Below, piece after piece: positions 1 through 6,161 of a DNA stretch of 44,448 nt. Both the position numbers and the translations under genes were made by a program. Numbering within the stretch: position 1 is the stretch's first letter; the number at the start of each line of letters is the position of its first letter. Source of the DNA: Desulfobacula sp. (GTDB lineage Bacteria > Desulfobacterota > Desulfobacteria > Desulfobacterales > Desulfobacteraceae); NCBI RefSeq assembly GCF_030611305.1, contig NZ_JAUWQB010000024.1, positions 1 through 44,448 on the forward strand. Reading direction: 5' to 3'. Below the pieces are notes generated by a model. The model had not been told where the DNA came from. It saw only the letters and a program-made list of their open reading frames with translations, and searched no databases.

Positions 1-906
1 TTTTCTTTTTTTATTGCCACGAGGATTTATATCAATTATTGGGACGTGTTCCAGAGATCGGCTGTGTTGTTTGATAATGGGTGAATCATATGCAGAATCC
101 ATCAAGTCATATAAATTGGTTACTCGCTGGCTGGTAAGCTCAGCCAATGGAAGTGCCGCCTGGCTGTCATGCAGCGAAGCTGAAGTCAGGACACAACTTA
201 TGGGGATATGCCCATCTGCTGCATCTATGTGCAGTTTATATCCGATCCAGGATTTCTTGTAACCCTTGCTGTTCCTTTTGGTCCCCACATCACAGACTTT
301 GGGCAACTCTTCAAGCATTTCTTTTGTCCCCATTGATTGTTGTCGTTCTAACCGGGTTGGCTCTTTTATTCGCACTTCACCTTTTCTGGGACGGCCTCTT
401 TTTTTCTTTTGTTTTGGCGGTTTGTTGTTTTTTCTCATAGGCTTCTCTCGGGCATCAATTGATGTGGAATCCCTTGATATGTGCCCGACAATTTTATCAC
501 CCATATACTGTTTAATGAGACGGCTATGGACAATCTGAGTTAATCCTGATTCTGAAAACTCTTTAAACGCACGGGAAAAAGATGACTCATGAGGAATATC
601 ACAGGCTTTTTCCCAACCACAAATCCTTCGTAAAGCCGGGCTGATCTTCAACCGGTCAATTAATTCCCTTGTCGTATCCATATTATAAATAGCCTTTGCT
701 ACGAATGCCCTTGCTATCTGTTTTCTGCTCTTTGGAGATTGACCCTGCCAGTATCCCGGTACCCGGACCATATCCTCAATCCTGATAAGCTCTAAAGTGG
801 TTACCAGGTGTTTTAATTTCTCTGTAAGCGGTTCTTCGACCTGTTTTTCGATAAAAGGGAAAAGAACCTCTTGTACTTCAAACCAAATCTGTGATAATTT
901 TCTCAT
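1..906 (-). CDS. DDE transposase, 3' end cut by the window edge
   Basis: The minus strand is open from an ATG at 906 to base 1, 302 codons with no stop, so the C-terminus lies outside the window. The N-terminal third (about residues 1-130) is the helical DNA-binding region of an IS4/IS5-superfamily transposase, with the recognisable stretches RIEDMVRVPGYWQG and SSFSRAFKEF. The first catalytic Asp is in SRDSTSID (about residue 157), a basic RGRPRKG linker follows, and the second Asp is in DSAYDSP (about residue 278). The final Glu lies beyond the edge. The start is supported by a purine-rich stretch just upstream and by loss of similarity beyond it. Nothing in the visible part is broken, so the element may be active. 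Family placement is from memory of similar proteins; the exact IS name cannot be given. Confidence 0.8.
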   Translation of the reverse strand, partial: MRKLSQIWFEVQEVLFPFIEKQVEEPLTEKLKHLVTTLELIRIEDMVRVPGYWQGQSPKSRKQIARAFVAKAIYNMDTTRELIDRLKISPALRRICGWEKACDIPHESSFSRAFKEFSESGLTQIVHSRLIKQYMGDKIVGHISRDSTSIDAREKPMRKNNKPPKQKKKRGRPRKGEVRIKEPTRLERQQSMGTKEMLEELPKVCDVGTKRNSKGYKKSWIGYKLHIDAADGHIPISCVLTSASLHDSQAALPLAELTSQRVTNLYDLMDSAYDSPIIKQHSRSLEHVPIIDINPRGNKKRK

Positions 907-1258
907 AAAGCTGCTTCTCTGGTTCAGTTGTTTTTTGTTGTGATTGAACTACTGAAATATACCACAGTTGCAGCTTTTCATCAATTATTAACCCTTGTTG
1001 ATTCAAAAAAATTGAATTGTTTTTTATCTCTGCAAGAGGCTCTATTACCAATTGTTTCTCCACCTATTATTCCTGATAATATAGGCCAAGGAAGCATAAA
1101 AGCCTTTTCCAAAAAAACCCCGAACTGAATAGGCTTATTACTTACTCTATCTCGGTATTTGTCAAGCTATTTCTGTTATTTGTTGGGAGCAAATGAATTG
1201 TCCGGATTTGTAGCACATAAACTGTTCGGTTATACTGGAGGCCATAAAGGAGGCTTTC
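907..1258. other. Intergenic stretch between two transposase loci
   Basis: I find no convincing gene here. Short open frames on both strands lack a ribosome binding site and any family resemblance. The stretch probably contains one end of the left-hand insertion element, but I could not pair terminal inverted repeats because the other end lies outside the window. Its right end carries the promoter of the decayed transposase. Confidence 0.5.
1208..1236 (+). promoter_or_regulatory. Putative sigma-70 promoter of the decayed transposase
   Basis: TTGTAG, a 17-bp spacer and TATACT stand about 22 bp before the ATG at 1259, which also has a good AAGGAGG ribosome binding site. The expression signals look better preserved than the gene they serve. 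Confidence 0.5.
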
Positions 1259-1660
1259 ATGAAACGGGCACAAATACTACAGGAGATTCGGAAAATGGAA
1301 TTTGAACGGATTTATACAGGTTGGAGAGCCAAAAAATTTACCCAAAAACAAGCAGCCAGGATTTTAGGTGTTTGCGAAAGGACTTTCAGGTGTTATATCA
1401 ATCAATATGATGATGAAAGCAGGGAGGGGCTTTATGATAAACGGCTTACATAAGCATATCACAGAAGGGCGCCACTTGATGAGGTACTGGATGTTTGTAT
1501 GCTTTATCAGGAAAAGTATTTTGATTTTAATGTAAAGCACTTTTATCGCTGGTATCAGCGGGAACATGATGGAGAGCGCAGATACAGTTAGGTCAAAAAC
1601 ACCTTATATAGAACAAACGACTGGTTCAGAAAGAGCATAAGAAACCTACAGTAGCTTGCC
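1259..1660 (+). pseudogene. Decayed ISNCY-like transposase, N-terminal part
   Basis: The first 64 codons encode a helix-turn-helix start typical of ISNCY-family transposases (MKRAQILQEI..., ARILGVCERTFRCYINQY, GLYDKRLT). A TAA at 1451-1453 interrupts the frame, yet similarity continues in the same frame with HRRAPLDEVL and NVKHFYRWYQ. A second in-frame stop (TAG) follows where the family normally has a Trp codon (about 1589). Beyond that, similarity (LVQKEHKK) resumes in another frame, implying a small indel near 1610. No catalytic DDE domain can be followed downstream. The gene is therefore a dead remnant, with at least two nonsense changes and one frameshift. Confidence 0.75.
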
Positions 1661-2453
1661 GGATATTTATTTGTTTCATCGGCCCCCTACCTTTCCATAA
1701 CATGATGTTTAGGTAATTGGCGGGTAAACTCAACGTTAAACTATATGAGCCAAAAACGGCTTCTGAAGCAATTCTTTCAGAACATATTTTATAATAAAAA
1801 AATACAGCAGCACTTCATTTTCAATGAAAAAGTCTCTGATTTTTCTTGAAGTACTATCGCTTATAGATGGTATAATCGCTTAGGAGTCAAATTCTACAAA
1901 TTACCGAGCGCTTCATCAACCAGTCCGGGCTTTTTAAATATTTCCAGAATACCACATCTGGTATAAACAAGATTTGTAGTCTTTGGTGTGAGATTCATCT
2001 ATATGGGAAACCGCATGACCAAATGAATCAAGATCCCATTACGTTTTATTGGAGAAAAAAAGTAATGGATATCCATTCTGATATGGTGTTGATTATGTCT
2101 ATACGTCCGGTATTTTTCGGAAAATTTTTGAACCTGATTTTAGCCAGTCCCCACCCAAAATTCTTTCGGTTATATCTGTCAAATCTTCAAATAATTTATC
2201 AAGAATTGAATTGATATCATTGATACTTTGAAAGCCATATAACAGTTTCCATAAGGATAATCATTGACTTGAGGGAGCCTCTTCGCCATTCCCGGAAGGT
2301 GATGTTTAAGTCAGAAACACCGCCTATCTTAGATAATTCCATTGACTAAAGTCTCTCCCAGGAATATTGGTATGAGAAGAAATAATTAATTACAATTATC
2401 AAAGCAAAATCTGAGAATTATATATTCATTCAAGCCTAATAGGGAGATGATCA
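1661..2453. other. Non-coding or heavily decayed DNA
   Basis: About 0.8 kb with no supportable gene. A 63-codon open frame at 2023-2214 has no ribosome binding site and no recognisable family. The stretch probably contains more decayed mobile DNA, but I cannot identify fragments with confidence. Confidence 0.5.
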
Positions 2454-2522
2454 ATGCGATTAATTGAATGGGAAGTTACAGAAGCTGTATGGGAAAGACA
2501 AATCAGGATCAGGTTAATTTAA
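2454..2522 (+). CDS. 22-codon mini-ORF abutting the ParB-methyltransferase gene
   Basis: ATG at 2454 follows an AGGGAGA ribosome binding site at about 2440. The 22-residue peptide begins MRLIEWEVTE and ends with TAA directly against the ATG at 2523 of the next gene, with no intervening base. The downstream gene has no obvious ribosome binding site of its own apart from AGGATCAGG inside this mini-ORF, so translational coupling or a leader-peptide role is possible. It could equally be the 3' remnant of a lost upstream gene. No homology is recognised. Confidence 0.4.
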   Translation: MRLIEWEVTEAVWERQIRIRLI

Positions 2523-3986
2523 ATGGCTATGCGCGAAGAAGTTAACGAAAGAGTTGCCACATCAGATGTCACATTGGATGAGTCTATCTATCCAAGAGAA
2601 AAAATTGACCATAAACGTGTCAGTATTTTTGCTGAAAATTTAAGGGATGGCTTTAAATTTGAACCGATTCAAGTTCAAATTCATCCTGAAAAAGAAGGGA
2701 AATACCGGATATTGGATGGAGTGCATAGATGGAACGCTCATAAAGAAGTTGGTTTAACTGATATACCGGTGATTATTAAAGATTTAAAAGGAATTGATCC
2801 TTTGCTTTATGCCGCTAAAATGGCAATTGGTCCAAAGCAGCTCACTGAAGAGGAAACCAGATCTACAGCTCGACGCGCTTTTCAAAATAATCCCCAGTTA
2901 ACCTCTTCTGAAATTGGCAAACTCATTGGCAGATCCCGACAGACAATTGACAATTATATTGCAGATCTAAGAGCAGTTCGACAAATTAAGATTGACCAAA
3001 AAATCTGGCGGATGAACCGGCTGGGAATTCCTCAAGAAAGAATTGCCAGGCGTTTAGGGGAGACCAGAGATGTTATCCGGAGCCATTTGGGGGAAATGCC
3101 AATTATGGCAAAATCCCCAAATAGCGATTTGTCCAAAGGATTAACTATTCCCCAGGTGGCTGCCAAACATGGGTGGAGCGAGCCCATGCTGTGGTCGCTG
3201 GTTTTAGAGGGAAAACCCGATCAAACCCGTTTTAAAAACTTAGGTTGGGGGTTGCGCACATGGGATTTGTGGAACTTCAATGATTGTGATCCCCGGTTCG
3301 GAGATGACTGGCCGGGACGTATTCCAGCCCAGATGATCGGACACATACTTTTTTATTTTTCCAATCCCGATGACTTGATTTTTGATCCAATGGCAGGTGG
3401 CGGTGTAACAGCAGATACGTGTCTGGCTTTAGGTAGAAGGTGCTGGAGTCTGGATATGGAAGACCGGGCAGACCTTCGCCCTGAAATTGAACACTATTAC
3501 TGGGATATGACGATTAAAAGCTGGGAAGATACGATTCTGGAAAGCAGGGAAAAGCCAGACCTGATTATTTTTGATCCTCCCTATTTTCAGAAAAAGGCCG
3601 CAAGCTACGGGGAAAACAGCATAGCCCGGCTGCCCCGCCTTGAATACCTGCATTTTCTGGAAAATTTTTTCAGGTTTCTCAAAACAACCGCCAAGAAAAC
3701 CACCAGGCTTGCCTTAATCAATTCTGACTGGCGTGATTTTCAAAGTTGTCCTGCTTTAAAAGAAGAAACGCAAAACGCAATCCTGCTGACGGATTATTAT
3801 AAAATATTGGAACCGGCAGGATGGGAATTGACCCATATCATTCAGGCACCATTGTCCTCGGAACGGTTTAACGCAATTATAGTAAGTGCAATGCAGGAGA
3901 AAAAAATCTTAGGCGTTACCAGCCGTTATATTCTTCTGCTGAAACTAAAAATGGATATAGAAAAAAATAATATATCAGGAAAATAG
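2523..3986 (+). CDS. ParB-like / DNA methyltransferase fusion protein
   Basis: This is a 487-residue protein with two joined modules. Residues about 15-90 form a ParB/Srx-type nuclease-like domain with the DGVHRW core (65-70). Helix-turn-helix-like segments follow at about 126-150 (SEIGKLIGRSRQTIDNYI), 166-189 and 207-225. The C-terminal half is an amino-methyltransferase: motif I DPMAGGG (288-294, AdoMet binding) and motif IV DPPY (351-354, catalytic), in the order I then IV. DPPY is most usual in N6-adenine enzymes, but N4-cytosine cannot be excluded. No restriction gene adjoins it, so it looks like an orphan or regulatory methylase, perhaps from a plasmid, phage or integrative element. It is intact between decayed transposase and integrase genes, which hints at selection or recent arrival. 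The target sequence is unknown. Confidence 0.85.
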   Translation: MAMREEVNERVATSDVTLDESIYPREKIDHKRVSIFAENLRDGFKFEPIQVQIHPEKEGKYRILDGVHRWNAHKEVGLTDIPVIIKDLKGIDPLLYAAKMAIGPKQLTEEETRSTARRAFQNNPQLTSSEIGKLIGRSRQTIDNYIADLRAVRQIKIDQKIWRMNRLGIPQERIARRLGETRDVIRSHLGEMPIMAKSPNSDLSKGLTIPQVAAKHGWSEPMLWSLVLEGKPDQTRFKNLGWGLRTWDLWNFNDCDPRFGDDWPGRIPAQMIGHILFYFSNPDDLIFDPMAGGGVTADTCLALGRRCWSLDMEDRADLRPEIEHYYWDMTIKSWEDTILESREKPDLIIFDPPYFQKKAASYGENSIARLPRLEYLHFLENFFRFLKTTAKKTTRLALINSDWRDFQSCPALKEETQNAILLTDYYKILEPAGWELTHIIQAPLSSERFNAIIVSAMQEKKILGVTSRYILLLKLKMDIEKNNISGK

Positions 3987-4425
3987 TAATCTTTTTGATT
4001 TTTGTTCCCAGTAATTCTCCTATCCTCATGCCCGTTCTTAAAAGAACCAGGATTAATGCTCGTTCCCGGGCAGTATTTATAACAGATAGAAAAAGCTTGA
4101 TATCGTCTGGATCAATCGCTTTTGGAAGTAAATCCGGAATTTTTAATCTAAATTTATTTTTAATGATATCTGAACTGATCACATCTTTTTCAGCCAGAAA
4201 TCCAAAAATCGCATACAGGCTTCTTAAGTATCCATTAATAGAAGATGCCATCAAATTATCGTCTTGTAAATATTCGATGAATGCACCTAAATGTTTTCTA
4301 TCAACAAATTCAAGCCCGTTTATATCCAATGATTTAAAAAACAGAAAAAATCTATTAAGTCCATGAAAATATTGTACCCTGCAAACAATTCTATCCAATC
4401 TCAGGAGCAAAAAAAACCTGGTCAT
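3916..4425 (-). pseudogene. Truncated tyrosine recombinase (phage-type integrase) remnant
   Basis: The minus-strand frame encodes an N-terminal core-binding domain (about residues 30-95, with LGAFIEYLQDDNLMASSINGYLRSLYAIF) and the start of the catalytic domain, including the first catalytic Arg in RTGMRIGELL. Similarity stops a few residues later; the remaining 20-odd residues read through the 3' end of the methyltransferase gene in antisense. The later H-x-x-R and catalytic Tyr motifs are absent, so the enzyme is dead. Its 5' end points at tRNA-Phe, about 120 bp away, the usual arrangement of an integrase at its attachment site. The break lies at about 3990-4005, just past the methyltransferase stop, and marks a deletion or insertion junction. 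Confidence 0.75.
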
Positions 4426-4501
4426 ATTTTGGCTGGGTTTTTTTATTGGGTGTGTCAGAATTAAAAAACCACGTTAAGAACCACAATAACGAACTGTATC
4501 A

Positions 4502-4540
4502 AATAAAAAAGCTTTCAGGTAAAAATCACCTAAAGCCTCT
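4502..4540 (-). terminator. Rho-independent terminator of tRNA-Phe
   Basis: Read on the minus strand, GGCTTTAGGT pairs with ACCTGAAAGC (one bulged base) around a 7-nt loop and is followed by a run of T. It begins about 10 bases after the encoded CCA end of the tRNA. Confidence 0.7.
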
Positions 4541-4547
4541 TATGTTG

Positions 4548-4623
4548 TGGTGCCCAGGGACAGAATTGAACTGCCGACACGGGGATTTTCAGTCCCCTGC
4601 TCTACCGACTGAGCTACCTGGGC
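4548..4623 (-). tRNA. tRNA-Phe (GAA), CCA encoded
   Basis: The 76-base minus-strand gene folds as a standard cloverleaf. The acceptor arms GCCCAGG and CCTGGGC pair, the D arm contains AGCTCAGTCGGTAGAGC, the anticodon loop CTGAAAA between GGGGA and TCCCC gives anticodon GAA, and the T arm contains GTTCAATTC. The CCA end is encoded. A strong promoter lies 17 bases upstream and a terminator directly downstream, so it is transcribed alone. A broken integrase lies downstream of its 3' end, so the gene is a likely former attachment site. Confidence 0.96.
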
Positions 4624-4639
4624 TCAAACAACAGAAGGG

Positions 4640-4668
4640 TTTATATTCTTTTTGACTATCTATGTCAA
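4640..4668 (-). promoter_or_regulatory. Sigma-70 promoter of tRNA-Phe
   Basis: On the minus strand TTGACA, a 17-bp spacer and TATAAA form a near-consensus promoter. The -10 box lies 17 bases before the tRNA 5' end. Confidence 0.8.
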
Positions 4669-4695
4669 GGAAAAATCTTTGATAAATTTATGCTT

Positions 4696-5427
4696 TTACA
4701 TATCACCGAGGATGTGTTGAACCAGGGTACAGCTTGAAATAGAGGCAGTTTCAGCCCTTAAAATTCTGGGGCCGAGGGAATAAGACAGGAACCCTTTTTC
4801 TTTTGCTAATTCCATTTCATTTTTTGAAAATCCCCCTTCAGGTCCGATAAGAATAAGTATTTTTCCATTGGAAGAGGTTTTTTTCAGTGTATTAAGCCGC
4901 TGGGTTGCCTTTTCCCAAAACGCAATTTTTAAATCATAGGATGCGGACTGGTTTAACAGTTTTTCAAAACTCAATGGCTTTGAAATATGGGGCAGCCTGC
5001 TTCTTTGGCATAGTTTCAAAGATCCTCTGGCAATAGTTTCCCACCGCTTTTTTCGGTTTTCCATTCTTTTTGCGTCAGGGGTGGGAATGGATCGTTCACA
5101 AAAAAAGGGAATCCATTTTTGGATGCCAAGCTGTGTCAGATGTTTGATCACAAGATCCATTTTTTTGTCTTTCAGCATGCCTGAACAAAGTGTGATATCA
5201 ATGGGAGACTCCGTTAAAGAGTCATGCTCATCAATAATATCAAGTTCTATGTTAGCAGGGGAGACAAAAGTAATTATTGCTGTAAAATCTTTTCCTTCAC
5301 CATTGGTAATTCCGATGTGGTCTCCTTTGTTTAACCGGAGAACTTTAGAAATATGTTTTGCATCCTGACCCTGGATGTTTGCTTTTGACGGTATAGTATT
5401 GATTTTTTGAATGATAAATTTTTGCAT
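4696..5427 (-). CDS. rsmE: 16S rRNA (uracil-1498-N3)-methyltransferase
   Basis: The 243-residue protein has the length and order of RsmE. An N-terminal PUA-like domain (about 1-70, with QDAKHISKVLRLNKGD) is followed by a SPOUT methyltransferase domain with a C-terminal trefoil knot. The family signature is clear: ILIGPEGGFS near 192-201 and LGPRILRAETA near 218-228, forming the AdoMet-binding knot. RsmE methylates U1498 of 16S rRNA in the assembled 30S subunit. It stands alone, convergent with nothing, upstream of the tRNA-Phe promoter on the same strand. The ATG at 5427 precedes the conserved N-terminus by few residues and was kept. Confidence 0.93.
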   Translation of the reverse strand: MQKFIIQKINTIPSKANIQGQDAKHISKVLRLNKGDHIGITNGEGKDFTAIITFVSPANIELDIIDEHDSLTESPIDITLCSGMLKDKKMDLVIKHLTQLGIQKWIPFFCERSIPTPDAKRMENRKKRWETIARGSLKLCQRSRLPHISKPLSFEKLLNQSASYDLKIAFWEKATQRLNTLKKTSSNGKILILIGPEGGFSKNEMELAKEKGFLSYSLGPRILRAETASISSCTLVQHILGDM

Positions 5428-5480
5428 TATGTGATTGTTTAAAACAAAGGATGGACATTGTAAATGGGTTTTTTAAATAG

Positions 5481-5509
5481 TTGACACTTTGATCTTGCTT
5501 TGGTATTTT
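5481..5509 (+). promoter_or_regulatory. Putative sigma-70 promoter for the acidic protein and valS
   Basis: TTGACA, a 17-bp spacer and TATTTT lie about 60 bp before the ATG at 5571. The -35 box is perfect and the -10 box matches four of six positions. Confidence 0.55.
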
Positions 5510-5570
5510 TTGACGTTCGCGGATATTGGACAGCACATTGTTTTTAATATCTTAATCAAGTGAGGACTTT

Positions 5571-6074
5571 ATGGCCGATACGACAGATTGGAATGATGAT
5601 ATTTCAGGTGAAGATGAGACAGATGACAGTATTATCGAACTGACGGATATTGTTAAGGAGAGTTCCGACCACACAACCAAAGAAGATGTCATTGAATTGA
5701 CGGGTATTGTTGAAGAAGGAAGTGCCGATCTCAATCTGGATATTGTTAAGGAAGAGAATGACGAACTTGAAGGAGATTTTGAACTGGAAGATGAAACCTC
5801 TTTCAACGAGGAGTTTGAGTTTGAAATAGATGAGCCAATGGAGGAGCCAATAGAGGATAGTTCGCTTGAACATGACCAAGAGATAGTTTCACCTCAAGAT
5901 TTGACTCTGAGTTCGGAACAATTAGAGGCTGCGTTGGAGCGGGTAATTGAAAAAAAGTTTGGCGATAAAATAGAAACTCTTCTGTTTGAGGTCATGGAAA
6001 AAGAAATTGAAAAAGAAATTGCCGAGATCAAGGAGAGGTTGAAAAAAGATCTTGACCCGGCAGGAAACGTCTAA
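5571..6074 (+). CDS. Acidic low-complexity protein with PopZ-like layout
   Basis: The 167-residue protein is extremely acidic and probably disordered over about residues 1-115. It contains repeated short motifs: IIELTDIVKES (about 21-31), VIELTGIVEEG (about 41-51) and a weaker LDIVKEE copy. The last 50 residues are predicted helical, with LEAALERVIEKKFGDKIETL followed by a second charged helix rich in EKEIEKEI. This acidic linker plus oligomerising C-terminal helices resembles the DUF2497/PopZ polar scaffold family of alphaproteobacteria, but the resemblance is in layout only and I do not claim homology. No signal peptide or membrane segment is present. It lies directly upstream of valS on the same strand, with a possible terminator between. 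Function unknown. Confidence 0.75.
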   Translation: MADTTDWNDDISGEDETDDSIIELTDIVKESSDHTTKEDVIELTGIVEEGSADLNLDIVKEENDELEGDFELEDETSFNEEFEFEIDEPMEEPIEDSSLEHDQEIVSPQDLTLSSEQLEAALERVIEKKFGDKIETLLFEVMEKEIEKEIAEIKERLKKDLDPAGNV

Positions 6075-6105
6075 ATTCAGGCGAATTATATATAAAAAAG
6101 GTTAT

Positions 6106-6132
6106 GGGGATTCATTAAAAGGTCCCCTTTTT
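6106..6132 (+). terminator. Putative terminator or attenuator before valS
   Basis: GGGGA and TCCCC pair around a 12-nt loop and are followed by five T residues. A-rich bases before the stem pair with the T run and may extend it. It lies between the acidic protein gene and valS and could attenuate read-through. A T-box was considered but no specifier arrangement was seen. Confidence 0.5.
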
Positions 6133-6161
6133 CATTAATAAAGGGTTTTAGGAGTTGATTT

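Noticed and set aside
878-1063. 61-codon minus-strand frame overlapping the transposase start
   Set aside because: It overlaps the 5' end of a clear transposase in another frame, has no ribosome binding site and no family resemblance.
2023-2214. 63-codon plus-strand frame in the decayed region
   Set aside because: No ribosome binding site, no recognisable domain, and composition like the surrounding non-coding DNA.
3995-4366. 123-codon plus-strand frame
   Set aside because: It is the antisense shadow of the integrase fragment, whose own frame gives recognisable recombinase motifs.
4548-4623. Direct repeat of the tRNA-Phe 3' end marking the other side of an integrated element
   Set aside because: I looked for a second copy of the 3' part of the tRNA within the window and found none; it may lie beyond the left edge.
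4446-4655. 69-codon plus-strand frame
   Set aside because: It runs antisense through tRNA-Phe and its terminator.
6075-6161. T-box or valine leader peptide before valS
   Set aside because: The gap is under 90 bases, with no run of Val codons and no T-box-like conserved bulge; only a simple hairpin is present.
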